The notes beneath the pieces are model-generated. The model saw nothing but the letters and a program-made list of their open reading frames with translations, made no database searches and was not told the origin of the DNA. From the NCBI RefSeq assembly GCF_010548305.1, contig NZ_JAAGLV010000002.1, positions 62,001 through 126,000 on the forward strand: a stretch of DNA of 64,000 bases, in the 5' to 3' direction. Of the stretch, positions 1 through 8,818 are shown piece after piece (positions within the stretch are counted from its first letter, which is position 1; each line of letters starts with the position of its first letter). The position numbers and the translations under genes are program-made. Source of the DNA: Streptomyces sp. SID13031 (GTDB lineage: Bacteria; Actinomycetota; Actinomycetes; Propionibacteriales; Kribbellaceae).

Positions 1-42
1 TTCACCACCGACCTGATGCGCCTCGCCACCGGCGGCTCATGA
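1..42 (+). CDS. C-terminal tail of a gene entering from the left edge
   Basis: Frame 1 is open from the window edge and reads FTTDLMRLATGGS before a TGA at 40-42. Its last bases overlap the stop of the convergent lyase gene, as is common for convergent pairs in compact actinobacterial genomes. Thirteen residues are too few to name a family, and the open frame could be chance. Confidence 0.35.
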   Translation, partial: FTTDLMRLATGGS

Positions 43-1194
43 GTGGCTGAAAGCCAGGCCGTACAGGGTGGTCTGGCCGTAGTTGGTGCTGGCGCACGGT
101 GAGGAGTTGGAGCAGTTCGCCTGGGTGTAGGCGCCGGCCTTGAAGTAGGCGCCGGTGAAGTTCTTGCTGATCGTGGTCTGCAGGGTGCCGTTGTAGTAGG
201 CCTTGACCTTGCCGGCGTTGACGACGAACTTCGCCTCGTAGACGGTGCCCAGGACGTACGAGCTGGTGACCAGCTTGTGGTGGGTGGTGTCGCCGTTGGT
301 GACGTAGAGGCTGGTGCCTTCCAGGCGGAAGACGGTGACGTCGTCATCGGCGTCGTGGATCTGGGCGCCGACCAGCGCCGGTTTGTCGGCCGGGAGATGG
401 TCGAAGGACTCCCGGACCACCAGCGTGTGGGTGCCCGAGGTCGACGACCAGCTCGCGTTGCTGGTGCCGTTGTTGGCCATCTCCCGCAGCTCCGACCGCG
501 GGTTGCTCGATCCGCTGGTCGTCACCCCGTTGACCGGCGCCCGGAACTGGACACCGTCACCTGCGACCACGAAGTACGGGCTGTTGGTGTAGCTGTCCAG
601 GGCGGGTTGCTTGATCTCCGTGGGGCTGCCGGAAGAACCGGTCGGCAGGGTCAGCTTCCAGTTCGTCAGATCGAGCACATCAGCCGGTACGCCGCTGCCG
701 GTACCGCCGTCAGCTCCCCAGACCTCGATCTCGGTGACGCTGTTCCAGGTGCCTGTACCACCGCTGTTCTCGACGTACCCGTGGCCGACGTAACGGACCT
801 TGGACGCGGCCCGGTCGGTGAAGTCGAAGACCTGCAATCCCGTGCTCGTGCCACTGCTCTGGCCGTCGAACACCTCGACCCAGGCCGAGCCGTTCCAGAG
901 CTGGAGCTCGAAGTCGTTCTTGCGGCTGTCGCCCTTGTAGACGGCGACTTTCAGGTGCGACACGGTCCGCGAGGCGCCGAGGTCGAGCTGCAGCCACGCG
1001 CCGTCGCCGTCCCCGGACCAGCGACTGGAGTAGTTGTTGTCCACCACGTTCGCCGCGACGTTGGCGTCGCTGGTGCTGGCGGTCACGGAACCGGCCGCCG
1101 GGGTGATCTCGACGGCGGCCGCCGCGGCCGGACCGGCGATCAGAGCGGGGGCGATCAAGGCAAGGGCGAGACTCAGGACGATCTGACGTTTCAT
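37..1194 (-). CDS. Secreted PL7-type alginate lyase with N-terminal F5/8C (CBM32-like) domain
   Basis: A 385-residue exported protein. Residues 1-27 form a Sec signal peptide (MKRQ, hydrophobic core, AAAAA). Residues about 30-160 resemble an F5/8 type C (discoidin, CBM32-like) sugar-binding domain, including NYSSRWSGDG and WLQLDLG. Residues about 172-385 are a PL7 jelly-roll lyase with the three family motifs: RSELRE (233-238), QIH (278-280) and YFKAGAYTQ (350-358), which carry the Arg, Gln/His and Tyr used in beta-elimination. QIH rather than QVH is usually linked to guluronate-containing alginate; that assignment is inference. The ATG is preceded by CGAGGGA. It probably acts outside the cell, and the two genes upstream on the same strand may form one programme with it. 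Confidence 0.88.
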   Translation of the reverse strand: MKRQIVLSLALALIAPALIAGPAAAAAVEITPAAGSVTASTSDANVAANVVDNNYSSRWSGDGDGAWLQLDLGASRTVSHLKVAVYKGDSRKNDFELQLWNGSAWVEVFDGQSSGTSTGLQVFDFTDRAASKVRYVGHGYVENSGGTGTWNSVTEIEVWGADGGTGSGVPADVLDLTNWKLTLPTGSSGSPTEIKQPALDSYTNSPYFVVAGDGVQFRAPVNGVTTSGSSNPRSELREMANNGTSNASWSSTSGTHTLVVRESFDHLPADKPALVGAQIHDADDDVTVFRLEGTSLYVTNGDTTHHKLVTSSYVLGTVYEAKFVVNAGKVKAYYNGTLQTTISKNFTGAYFKAGAYTQANCSNSSPCASTNYGQTTLYGLAFSHS

Positions 1195-1224
1195 CGGATC
1201 CCTCGGAGATCTGTCGAATTACCG

Positions 1225-1243
1225 GATCATCAGCCCTGTGATC
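1225..1243. promoter_or_regulatory. Inverted repeat upstream of the PL7 gene
   Basis: GATCA and TGATC arms are separated by 9 bp, about 30-50 bp upstream of the lyase ATG. The spacing suits a dimeric regulator, but only five bases per arm match and no other copy was found, so it is a weak candidate. Confidence 0.2.
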
Positions 1244-1307
1244 ATGCGGACACGCAGTGCAATCTGTCAATCCGCAACTCCACCGGCAAACTCGTCGTCG
1301 GCTGACC

Positions 1308-1958
1308 TCAGTCGGCGCCGGTTGTCTGGTGGGCGAGGTTCGATGGAGTGCCGCGGTGGAAGGCGCGGATCCGGTAGGACGCGGTGCGTTCGGCGGGCAG
1401 GGTGGTCAGCTCGGTGAAGGTGGAGTCGGGATCGATGAAGCCCGCCACCCGGTACGTCGGTTGGCCCTGGGGCTTGATCTCCAGGAGGTAGCCGTCCTCG
1501 TCGGTGGCGTTGTCCTTCCAGGTGACTCGTACTCCGTCCTTGCCGACCGACTTGGCGGCGATCTCGGTGGGGGAGTCCGGGGCGGTGTTCTCGCTCACCG
1601 AGTGGAAAATGGTTGCTGCGGGCAACTTGACTTCGACCGGGGTGGAGGCGGGGCCGAGGACCGGGGTGACCCGGTAGTAGAACGGGGTCTTCGGCATCAG
1701 GTCGGGATGCTTGTACAGCTGCTGGTCGGCGGAGACGAAGTCGAGGATCGTGTAGCGGCCCTCGGGTTCGGTGGCGAACTCGACGATGGTGCTGGTGGAG
1801 TCCGCCGGGGCACCCGACCAGGACAGGGTGATGTCGGTCGGGGTGTCGAGGGTGGCTGACAACTGGAGTGACGGGGCGTGGGTGCCGGCCGACTGACCGG
1901 TTGACGAGCAACCGGTCAGCGCGGCCAGCACCGTCGCCGCGATGGCGAGGTGCTTCAA
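1308..1958 (-). CDS. Fibronectin-III-like lipoprotein of unknown function
   Basis: A predicted 216-residue lipoprotein. The start is placed at the TTG at 1958 because it gives a lipoprotein signal (MKHLAIAATVLAALTGC with lipobox LTGC), whereas the longer open frame adds a low-complexity Ser/Ala/Thr segment that overlaps the upstream gene. Two FnIII-like beta sandwiches follow (for example ITLSWSGAP, then a second with VRVTWKDNATDEDGYLLEI). No catalytic signature is visible. It starts 8 bp after the upstream secreted jelly-roll gene stops, so the two are probably cotranscribed. It may hold or bind a polysaccharide at the cell surface; this is inferred from context only. Confidence 0.7.
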   Translation of the reverse strand: MKHLAIAATVLAALTGCSSTGQSAGTHAPSLQLSATLDTPTDITLSWSGAPADSTSTIVEFATEPEGRYTILDFVSADQQLYKHPDLMPKTPFYYRVTPVLGPASTPVEVKLPAATIFHSVSENTAPDSPTEIAAKSVGKDGVRVTWKDNATDEDGYLLEIKPQGQPTYRVAGFIDPDSTFTELTTLPAERTASYRIRAFHRGTPSNLAHQTTGAD

Positions 1959-1965
1959 CGGGACG

Positions 1966-2583
1966 CTACTTCCGCCAGAAGTTGACGCCGCTCCACTGGA
2001 CCGTGACCGGTCCCTTGCCGCTGTCGGTCCGGTAGGAGCCGAACTTGTCGTAGAAGCTGCCACCGGGGCTGGAGATGGTCAGCTTCAGCGAGCCGTTGAT
2101 GTACGTCTTGTGCGTGCTGCCGACGACGTGCACGGTGTTCACCCGGACCGTCGTACCGACCGTCGCGCCGCTCGCGACGGTACCGGCGCCGACCCGGTAG
2201 AGCCGGCCGCCGCTCTCCACCGCGAGCATGAAGAACGGACCGGCCGCGCTCTCGTTGAAGGTCTGCTTGAGGCTGATCCGGGTACCGCCGGACATCGAGG
2301 TGATCTTGAAGTAGCCCTCGAACTGCCGGCTGCCGCTGGAGTAGGTGGCGTACCGGCGCTCGGCGCGCTGGTCGCCGCTGCCGGTGGAGCAGGTCAGCTG
2401 GAAGGTCAGGCCATTGATCTGGCCGCACCCGCGTTCCTGCTCGGAGAAGGACGGGGAGTAGGAGGTCCAGCCACCGGGCTCGACCTCGGCGAAAGCGCTG
2501 GGGGCGGCGAGCGTCAGGGCGGCGGCCATAGCGGCGGCCGCGCTGAGCGCGCGAAAGCCCGTCTTTGGGGAATGCAGTTTCAT
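1966..2583 (-). CDS. Secreted jelly-roll protein, probable polysaccharide lyase (alginate/glucuronan lyase-like)
   Basis: A 205-residue exported protein with a Sec signal peptide (residues 1-32, ending SAFA). The mature part is beta-rich and lyase-like: RAERRY at 73-78, YINGSLKLTI at 161-170 (matching YNGTLQTTI in the neighbouring PL7 enzyme) and KFGSYRTDSG at 180-189 in the place of the PL7 YFKAG-Y motif. The QIH/QVH motif is absent, so it is not a standard PL7 enzyme; a PL20-like glucuronan lyase or a non-catalytic lectin are alternatives. GAGGT lies about 10 bases before the ATG. A LacI-type operator lies about 60 bp upstream, implying sugar-controlled expression. Confidence 0.65.
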   Translation of the reverse strand: MKLHSPKTGFRALSAAAAMAAALTLAAPSAFAEVEPGGWTSYSPSFSEQERGCGQINGLTFQLTCSTGSGDQRAERRYATYSSGSRQFEGYFKITSMSGGTRISLKQTFNESAAGPFFMLAVESGGRLYRVGAGTVASGATVGTTVRVNTVHVVGSTHKTYINGSLKLTISSPGGSFYDKFGSYRTDSGKGPVTVQWSGVNFWRK

Positions 2584-2644
2584 GGATTTTACCTCATCGG
2601 ATAGTTCGGGGCGTTAACTGTCCGCGTACGCCCGCTCACCATAA

Positions 2645-2658
2645 GGCAAACGCTTACC
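2645..2658. promoter_or_regulatory. LacI/GalR-type operator upstream of the secreted jelly-roll gene
   Basis: GGCAAACGCTTACC is an imperfect 14-bp palindrome (10 of 14 positions symmetric) around a central CG, the classic form of LacI-family operators. It lies about 62 bp before the ATG at 2583. The cognate regulator is not evident; the LacI at 40.8 kb has a differently spelled operator. Confidence 0.4.
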
Positions 2659-2709
2659 GGCCGACAGAGTCCTCCGTGGGAATTTATGGAACCGAGTTCC
2701 ACGAAGGAA

Positions 2710-4302
2710 TCAAGTCGGCAGATCCCGGTGCCGAAGACCGCTCAGACCGGCGGCGGCCAGGGCTGCGGCGATCAAAATCAGCGCGGTGATCGGCAGAACG
2801 TGCAGTCCACCACCAGGCAGCGACGGCAGATGCGCGAACGGCGACAGATCCAGCACCCACTGATCAAGCTGCACTGCGGCGCCCGCGATCCCGAGCAGTA
2901 GGCAGATCACCGGCCCGGCCCAAGCGGCCGCCGAAAGCCGTGGCAACAAGCCGAACAGCGCGATGGCGATTCCGGCCAGCACCCAGACCGCTGGCAGTTG
3001 GACCAGCGCAGCACCCATCAGCCGAGCCGTCTGGTGGCCGACCTCCCCGACCGTCGCGCCATAAGTCACTCCCGCGCCCACCCCGGCGGCGAGCAGCGCG
3101 GCGGCCGGTCCGAGCAGCGCGAAGACGAGATGACTCGTTGCCCACCGCAACCGACCGGTGGCGGTCGCGAGGACCGGCTCGGCCCGTCCACTGGTCTCCT
3201 CCACCCGCAACCGCAGCGTCGCCTGTACTGCGTACGCGGCGGCGATCAGCCCGGCGATCGTCAGTACGCCGACGAAGTACGAGTCGATCAGTCCGGCCTT
3301 GCCGCCGATCCGGGCGAAGAACTCCCGAGTCGCGCTGTCGTCGCGCATCATGTCGCCGACTCCTTTCGCGACGGCGCCGAAAAGCACACCGAGCAACGCG
3401 AACGCGACGACCCAGGCGGCGAGCAGCCCTCGATGGAGCCGCCAGGCCAATGCGAGCGGAGTACTCAAATGAGCTGAGCCGGCCGCAGGACCAGGTCGCG
3501 CGGGCAGCAGTCCGGAGCCGACGTCACGCCTGGCGGACAAGGCGATCGCGACGCCGACCAGGAACAAAGCAACCACCAGTGCGAGGACGGCCATACTCCA
3601 ACGGTTGGCGCCGTACGGATAGAGCTTCTGCACCCAGCCGATCGGCGACAGCCACGACAGCCACCACAGCGGGCCATCCGCGTGCGCGCTGGTGTCACCC
3701 GCGGCGCGGAGCGCGTACGACGCACCGAGGGCGCCGAGCGCGAGCCCCCGAGCGGTACCGGCGCTCGAGGTGAGTTGTGCGGTGACAGCGCCGATGGCGG
3801 CGAAAACCCAACCGGCCAAGGCGAATTCGAGGCCGATGGCAACGGATCCCGCAAGTGCCAGGTCCTGACTGTGCATGCCAACGGCAATCAGTATGCCCAA
3901 GAGCAGGTTGGCGCCGAAGGTCGTGGCGAGCGCGGCCGCGAGCGCCGCATGCCGGCCGACGACGGTCGAGCCGAGCAGCTCGCGGCGCCCAGTCTCCTCC
4001 TCGACTCGCGTGTGCCGGATGACGGTGAGGATGCTGATCAGCCCCACCATCACCGGGACGAAACCGACCCGCCAGGTGACGAACTCACCGAGGCTCGTGT
4101 CCGGCAGTACGCCGTAGAGCGTGATGAACCCGGAGTTATCGGCGTATTGCCGGCGCGAGGCGGCGGTCGGGAACAGCTCGTTGAAGGACGAGACGTAGCT
4201 GACCGGGATCAGCGTGAGGAACACGATCCACAGCGGGAGGATGAGGCGATCCCGGCGCAGGATCAGGCGGATCAGGCCGCGGGTGCCGGTGAGGGTGCTC
4301 AT
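2710..4302 (-). CDS. ABC-2 type exporter permease (polyketide-antibiotic-exporter-like family)
   Basis: A 530-residue integral membrane protein with about twelve hydrophobic segments in two halves, each starting with a short amphipathic N-terminal stretch ([19 protein letters not shown] and, mid-protein, [19 protein letters not shown]). This matches the duplicated permease family named after antibiotic exporters; the substrate is unknown and the name is only a family label. Its ATG overlaps the stop of the upstream ATPase gene by 4 bp (ATGA), so the two are translationally coupled. With the TetR gene it forms a three-gene self-regulated drug or lipid efflux operon. Confidence 0.85.
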   Translation of the reverse strand: MSTLTGTRGLIRLILRRDRLILPLWIVFLTLIPVSYVSSFNELFPTAASRRQYADNSGFITLYGVLPDTSLGEFVTWRVGFVPVMVGLISILTVIRHTRVEEETGRRELLGSTVVGRHAALAAALATTFGANLLLGILIAVGMHSQDLALAGSVAIGLEFALAGWVFAAIGAVTAQLTSSAGTARGLALGALGASYALRAAGDTSAHADGPLWWLSWLSPIGWVQKLYPYGANRWSMAVLALVVALFLVGVAIALSARRDVGSGLLPARPGPAAGSAHLSTPLALAWRLHRGLLAAWVVAFALLGVLFGAVAKGVGDMMRDDSATREFFARIGGKAGLIDSYFVGVLTIAGLIAAAYAVQATLRLRVEETSGRAEPVLATATGRLRWATSHLVFALLGPAAALLAAGVGAGVTYGATVGEVGHQTARLMGAALVQLPAVWVLAGIAIALFGLLPRLSAAAWAGPVICLLLGIAGAAVQLDQWVLDLSPFAHLPSLPGGGLHVLPITALILIAAALAAAGLSGLRHRDLPT

Positions 4303-5189
4303 CGAGAGGCCACCGGTTCGTACAGGCGTAGGAAGAGCTCCTCCAGGGTCGGCGGGTGGCTGACCAGGCTGCTCACACCGACGTCGGTGAGCTGCCGTAG
4401 TACTGCGTTGATCGCGGCGGCGTCGACGGCCAGGGTGACTAGGTTGCCATCGATCCGGACGTCGTGGACACCGGACAGCGAAGCGAGCTCGCCAGGCGGA
4501 CCGGTCAGCTCGGCCTGGATCGTCGTACGGGTCAGGTGCCGGAGCTCGCTCAGGGTGCCGCTCTCCGCCGCGCGGCCCGCCCGGATGATCGTGACCCGGT
4601 CACAGAGGGCTTCCACCTCGGAGAGGATGTGGCTGGAGAGCAGAACCGTTCGGTCGCCACGCACTTCGAGGATCGTCTCGCGGAAGGCTTCTTCCATCAG
4701 CGGGTCGAGCCCGGACGTGGGTTCGTCGAGCAGGAGCAGCTCGACGTCGGAGGCGAGCGCGGCGACCAGCGCGACCTTCTGCCGGTTGCCCTTGGAGTAG
4801 GTACGGGCCTTCTTGCGGGGATCGAGGTCGAAGCGCTCCAGTAGCTCGGTACGCCGCTTCGGGTCGAGCCCGCCGCGCATCCGGCCGAGCAGGTCGATCG
4901 CCTCACCACCGGTCAGGTTCGGCCAGAGCGTGACGTCGCCGGGCACATAAGCCAGTCGCCGGTGCAATGCGGTGGCGTCGCTCCACGGGTCTCCGTCGAG
5001 GACGCGGGCGTCGCCGCCGCTCTTGCGGGTCAGGCCGAGCAGGATCCTGATCGTGGTGGACTTCCCGGCGCCGTTCGGGCCCAGGAATCCGTGCACCTCA
5101 CCGGCCCGGACGCTCAGGTCCAGCCCGTCCAGCGCCCGGGTCGAGCCGAAGGTTTTCACCAGGCCCTCGGTACGAATCGCCTCAGCCAT
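4299..5189 (-). CDS. ABC exporter ATP-binding protein (partner of the downstream permease)
   Basis: A single ABC ATPase domain of about 296 residues. It shows Walker [10 protein letters not shown] (near residues 37-45), the signature YSKGNRQKV, Walker [11 protein letters not shown] and the switch histidine in LLSSHILSE. The C-terminal 80 residues are the variable domain of drug-exporter ATPases. Start choice: the ATG at 5189 is preferred over the in-frame GTG at 5192 because GGAAGG lies 6 bases before the ATG but only 3 before the GTG. It overlaps the tetR stop and is followed by the permease with a 4-bp overlap. It should power export by the ABC-2 permease. Confidence 0.9.
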   Translation of the reverse strand: MAEAIRTEGLVKTFGSTRALDGLDLSVRAGEVHGFLGPNGAGKSTTIRILLGLTRKSGGDARVLDGDPWSDATALHRRLAYVPGDVTLWPNLTGGEAIDLLGRMRGGLDPKRRTELLERFDLDPRKKARTYSKGNRQKVALVAALASDVELLLLDEPTSGLDPLMEEAFRETILEVRGDRTVLLSSHILSEVEALCDRVTIIRAGRAAESGTLSELRHLTRTTIQAELTGPPGELASLSGVHDVRIDGNLVTLAVDAAAINAVLRQLTDVGVSSLVSHPPTLEELFLRLYEPVASR

Positions 5190-5803
5190 CACAGGCCTTC
5201 CTCTAGTCGGTCGAGAGCTGTCTGGAGTCTGGTGTTCTGCTCGGGGGTGAGCAGCGGAGTGGAGAACACCTCGGCGAAGGCGCGCTGCAACCGGAGCTGG
5301 CCGGCCGGGCTGTCGAGGTCCTCACCGAAGGCACGCGACAACTGGTCGCCGAGCATGAAGACGCCCATCTGCATCGCGACCAGCAGGGCGGAGTACGCGC
5401 GCACATCCCTGGTCTCGACCTCGGTCCGGGTCAGCCACTCCTCGCCGAGCCGTACCGCGTCGTCGAACAGCCCCTCGGCCGCTTCGGAGCCGTCTTGCAT
5501 CGAGCGCACCAGGTAGCGCTGGAACACCATCGCGGCCGGGTGCATCGCGACCATGCCGGCCTGGTCGGCCATCTGGCCGTCGGCGAACATCTCGTCCCGG
5601 ATCCGGTTCAGTCGCTCGGTGGCATAGCTGTCGCAGGCGTCCCGCAGCGCCTCCTTCGAGCCGAAGTGGTGCCGGATCAGGCCGGAGGAGACCCCCGCTG
5701 CGGCGGCGATGTCGCGGATCGAGGTGCCGTCGATCCCGCGCTCGGTGAACAGCCGGAGCGCGGCGTCCCGGATCCGGGCCCGGGCGGTCAGATCGCTATA
5801 CAT
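5189..5803 (-). CDS. TetR-family repressor of the ABC exporter operon
   Basis: A 204-residue regulator with an N-terminal TetR helix-turn-helix (residues about 8-55: [41 protein letters not shown]). The C-terminal part is a helical ligand-binding and dimerisation domain of no recognised subgroup. It is first in the operon and its stop overlaps the start of the ATPase gene. A perfect inverted repeat lies 12 bp upstream of its ATG, which fits autorepression released by a toxic ligand. Confidence 0.9.
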   Translation of the reverse strand: MYSDLTARARIRDAALRLFTERGIDGTSIRDIAAAAGVSSGLIRHHFGSKEALRDACDSYATERLNRIRDEMFADGQMADQAGMVAMHPAAMVFQRYLVRSMQDGSEAAEGLFDDAVRLGEEWLTRTEVETRDVRAYSALLVAMQMGVFMLGDQLSRAFGEDLDSPAGQLRLQRAFAEVFSTPLLTPEQNTRLQTALDRLEEGL

Positions 5804-5814
5804 ACCAGCAATTT

Positions 5815-5832
5815 ACTACACAACTGTGTAGT
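5815..5832. promoter_or_regulatory. TetR operator (perfect 8-bp inverted repeat)
   Basis: ACTACACA-AC-TGTGTAGT has perfectly complementary 8-bp arms with a 2-bp spacer. It ends 12 bp upstream of the tetR ATG, where it would overlap the transcription start region. The geometry is typical of TetR autoregulatory sites. It also lies about 115 bp upstream of the divergent importer operon, which it might influence. Confidence 0.65.
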
Positions 5833-5946
5833 CGGCATCACTGAGGGGCGTCAGAGACAACGGAACCGTGACAAAAGTGCGTAAATTGTTGACGGGAGAT
5901 GCACTTATAGTGTGGTTTTCTCCCTAAACACCAGGGCGGAAGGTGC

Positions 5947-7761
5947 GTGGGGCGGATGCGGAAATGGATCGGCGCGGCGGCGGTACTGGGGATGCTGGCG
6001 CTGGGAGGACTGCCCGGGCTGACCGCTCAGGCGGCTGACCCGGCGACCCCCAAGGTGATCAGAGTCGGCGCCACCCAGGCGATGGACTCGATGAACCCGT
6101 TCCTGGCGGTCCGGGTGGTCTCGTCGCAGATCCACCGCTGGATGTACGGCTTCCTGGCCGTGCCCGACTCGAAGACGCTGAAGCCGAGCCCCGACCTGGC
6201 CGAATCGTGGACCACCACACCGGACGGCCTCACCTGGACGTTCAAGATCCGCCAGGCGAAGTGGTCGGACGGCCAGCCGATCACCGCCGACGACGCGGCC
6301 TGGACGTTCAACAAGATGATCACCGACGACGGCGCGAAGACCGCGAACGGCCCGGCGGTGGAGAACTTCGCCGGCGTCACCGCGAGCGGCCAGGACCTCA
6401 CCATCAAGCTCAAGACCCCGCAGGCGTCGATGCTCGACAACCCGGTCCCGATCATGCCCAAGCACGTCTGGGAGAAGGTCGGCGACATCGCGAAGTACGA
6501 GGCAGACGACTTCCCGGCCGTGACGAGCGGGCCGTACATCGCGGTGGAGCAGAAGAAGGACCAGTACGTGAAGCTCAAGGCGAACCCGAGCTACTGGCGG
6601 GGAGCGCCGAAGATCGACGAGCTGCAGGTGATCTTCTACGACAACCCGGCGGCCGCGATCGTCGGGCTGAAGAAGGGCGACATCGACCTGATCGGCCGGC
6701 TCGCGCCGCCGGACTTCGACGCGCTGAAGGGCGACCCGAACGTCGTCCAGTGGAACACCGAGGGCCGGCGGGCGACCTACCTGCAGATCAACCACGGTGC
6801 GACGACGAGCGACAACAAGCCGATCGGTGACGGGCATCCGGCACTCAAGGACCCGCGCGTGCGGCTGGCGCTGCACACCGCGATCGACAAGCAGAAGCTC
6901 GTCGACGAGGTGCAGAACGGGCTGGCCAAGGCGTCCGACGGCTCGATCATCCCGCCGATGTACAAGGACTTCTTCTGGCAGGCCAGCGGTGATGAGAAGG
7001 TCAGCTTCGATATTGCCAAGGCCAACCAGATCCTCGACGAGGCCGGCTACAAGAAGGGCGCCGACGGTATCCGGACGATGCCGGACGGGTCGCGCAAGCT
7101 GCAGTTCCGGTTCAGCATCCACACCGACACCCCGATCGAGGAGAAGCTGTCGGAGTACCTGACCGGCTGGTTCAAGGAGCTCGGGGTCACGCTGACCACC
7201 AAGCGGCTCGACTCCAGCAAGTTCACCGAGGAGACCGGGACGACGGCGCTGTTCGACATCGCGATCAGCGGCTGGTCGGTGAACCCGGATCCGGAGGAGG
7301 TGCTCGCGACGCACCTGTGCAGCCGGCGTCCGACGGCATCGGGTGAGGGCGGCGGGACCGAGTCGTTCTACTGCGACCCGCAGTACGAGGCGTTGTACCA
7401 GCAGCAGTTGAAGGAGCTGGACCCGCCGAAGCGCGCCGAGATCATCAAGAAGATGGAGGAGCGCCTCTACACGGACGCCCCGGTGATCGCGCTGTACTAC
7501 CCCAACAACCTCGAGGGCTACCGCAAGGACCGGATCGCCAGCATCACCCCGCTCCCCGAGGACAAGGGCATCTTGTACGGCGCCAGCGGCTACTGGCCGT
7601 TCTACACGCTCCAGGCGGTCTCCAAGGACGGTACGACCGCCGACGACGGCGGATCCAACACCGGCGTGATCGTCGGGGTGGGCGCGGCCGTCGTCGTACT
7701 GCTCGCAGCCGGCTTCTTCCTGACCCGTCGTCGCAAGAGCGTCACGGACGACCGCGAATGA
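5947..7761 (+). CDS. Peptide/nickel-type ABC importer substrate-binding protein with C-terminal membrane anchor
   Basis: An SBP_bac_5 family binding protein of 604 residues. It has a signal peptide (RKWIGAAAVLGML through LTAQAA), a typical N-terminal segment (LAESWTTTPDGLTWTFKIR, WSDGQPITADDAAWTFNKM) and an LFDIAISGW region. It lacks a lipobox cysteine. Instead the C-terminus ends in one hydrophobic helix followed by RRRKS (last 30 residues), suggesting type I membrane anchoring. The GTG at 5947 follows GGAAGG closely; the ATG at 5956 is an alternative. TTGACG (5889) and TATAGT (5906) lie upstream but at poor spacing for one promoter. It is first in a five-gene importer operon; the ligand is probably a peptide or oligosaccharide. 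Confidence 0.88.
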   Translation: MGRMRKWIGAAAVLGMLALGGLPGLTAQAADPATPKVIRVGATQAMDSMNPFLAVRVVSSQIHRWMYGFLAVPDSKTLKPSPDLAESWTTTPDGLTWTFKIRQAKWSDGQPITADDAAWTFNKMITDDGAKTANGPAVENFAGVTASGQDLTIKLKTPQASMLDNPVPIMPKHVWEKVGDIAKYEADDFPAVTSGPYIAVEQKKDQYVKLKANPSYWRGAPKIDELQVIFYDNPAAAIVGLKKGDIDLIGRLAPPDFDALKGDPNVVQWNTEGRRATYLQINHGATTSDNKPIGDGHPALKDPRVRLALHTAIDKQKLVDEVQNGLAKASDGSIIPPMYKDFFWQASGDEKVSFDIAKANQILDEAGYKKGADGIRTMPDGSRKLQFRFSIHTDTPIEEKLSEYLTGWFKELGVTLTTKRLDSSKFTEETGTTALFDIAISGWSVNPDPEEVLATHLCSRRPTASGEGGGTESFYCDPQYEALYQQQLKELDPPKRAEIIKKMEERLYTDAPVIALYYPNNLEGYRKDRIASITPLPEDKGILYGASGYWPFYTLQAVSKDGTTADDGGSNTGVIVGVGAAVVVLLAAGFFLTRRRKSVTDDRE

Positions 7762-7786
7762 GGTACGCCGGTGATCGGGTGGTGCG

Positions 7787-8818
7787 ATGACGATCGCACC
7801 ACCGGCGGCTGAGGCGATCGACGAGCAACCCACCCGCCGGGGGTTGCTCCGGTACGCCGCCGCCAAGATCGGCGGTGCGCTGCTCAGTATCGCGATGGTG
7901 ATCGTCGCGACGTTCTTCGCCTTCCGGTTGCTGCCGGGCGATCCCGTCCGGGCGCTGGCGCAAGGCCGGAACATGACGCCGGAGCAGCTCGACCTGGAGC
8001 GCCGCCGGCTCGGGCTGGACAAGTCGTTGCTCGAACAGTTCGTGCATTTCGTCAACCAGACGGTGCATTTCGACCTCGGGATCTCCTACGAGTACAAGCG
8101 ACCCGTCCTCGACCTGATCGGCGAACGCATCGGCGCGACCCTGCTGCTCACCGGTACGGCGCTGGTGCTGGCCGTGAGCCTGGGGATCTGGCAAGGAGCG
8201 CGCGCCGGGTGGAAGCCGGGCAGCCGCTTCGACAAGTTCTCCACCGGGGTGTCACTGGTGCTGTGGTCGGTGCCGACGTTCTGGCTCGGGCTCCTGCTGC
8301 TGATGGTGTTCGCCGCGGGGATCGGGCCGATCCCGGGCATCTTCCCGACCCGCGGGATCGAGAGCGTCGACGCGCCCGACGGGTTCGCCTATGTGCTGGA
8401 TGTCGCCAAGCACATGGTGTTGCCGTGCTTGACGATGGTGGCGGTCGTCTACGCGCAGTACCTGCTGGTGATGCGGTCGTCGGTGCTCGACGAGGTGGGG
8501 CAGGACTACGTGACGACGGCGCGGGCGAAGGGGCTTCGCGACGATGAGATCCGGCGGCGGCACGCAGTACCGAATGCCCTGTTGCCGACGGTGACGCTGG
8601 TTTTCATGCGGATCGGGTTCGTGGTCGGCGGAGCCGTGACGGTCGAGGCGATCTTCAGCTGGCCGGGGCTGGGGCAGCTGTTCTACGAGGCGATCCGGGT
8701 GCCCGACTTCACCTTGATGCAAGGGACTTTCCTGCTGATCACGGTGTCGGTGATCTTGATGAACACGCTCGCCGACGTCGTGTACCACGTCCTCGACCCG
8801 AGGGTGAGGTCGGCGTGA
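7787..8818 (+). CDS. ABC importer permease, DppB/OppB type
   Basis: A 343-residue inner-membrane permease of the dipeptide/oligopeptide/nickel type. It begins with a cytosolic stretch, then a first membrane helix and the family block FRLLPGDPVRALAQGRNMTPEQL. The extracytoplasmic segment and five further helices follow. The coupling (EAA-like) loop is LDEVGQDYVTTARAKGLRDDEIRRRHAVPNALLP. The gene starts 25 bp after the binding-protein gene and overlaps the next permease by 4 bp (GTGA). It forms the transport channel with the DppC-type partner. Confidence 0.92.
   Translation: MTIAPPAAEAIDEQPTRRGLLRYAAAKIGGALLSIAMVIVATFFAFRLLPGDPVRALAQGRNMTPEQLDLERRRLGLDKSLLEQFVHFVNQTVHFDLGISYEYKRPVLDLIGERIGATLLLTGTALVLAVSLGIWQGARAGWKPGSRFDKFSTGVSLVLWSVPTFWLGLLLLMVFAAGIGPIPGIFPTRGIESVDAPDGFAYVLDVAKHMVLPCLTMVAVVYAQYLLVMRSSVLDEVGQDYVTTARAKGLRDDEIRRRHAVPNALLPTVTLVFMRIGFVVGGAVTVEAIFSWPGLGQLFYEAIRVPDFTLMQGTFLLITVSVILMNTLADVVYHVLDPRVRSA

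Noticed and set aside
2710..5803. Antibiotic export or resistance function for the TetR/ABC operon
   Set aside because: The polyketide-exporter name is only a family label; nothing here shows the substrate.
5905..8055. A 716-codon minus-strand open frame opposite the importer genes
   Set aside because: Low-complexity shadow of the binding-protein and permease genes on the plus strand.
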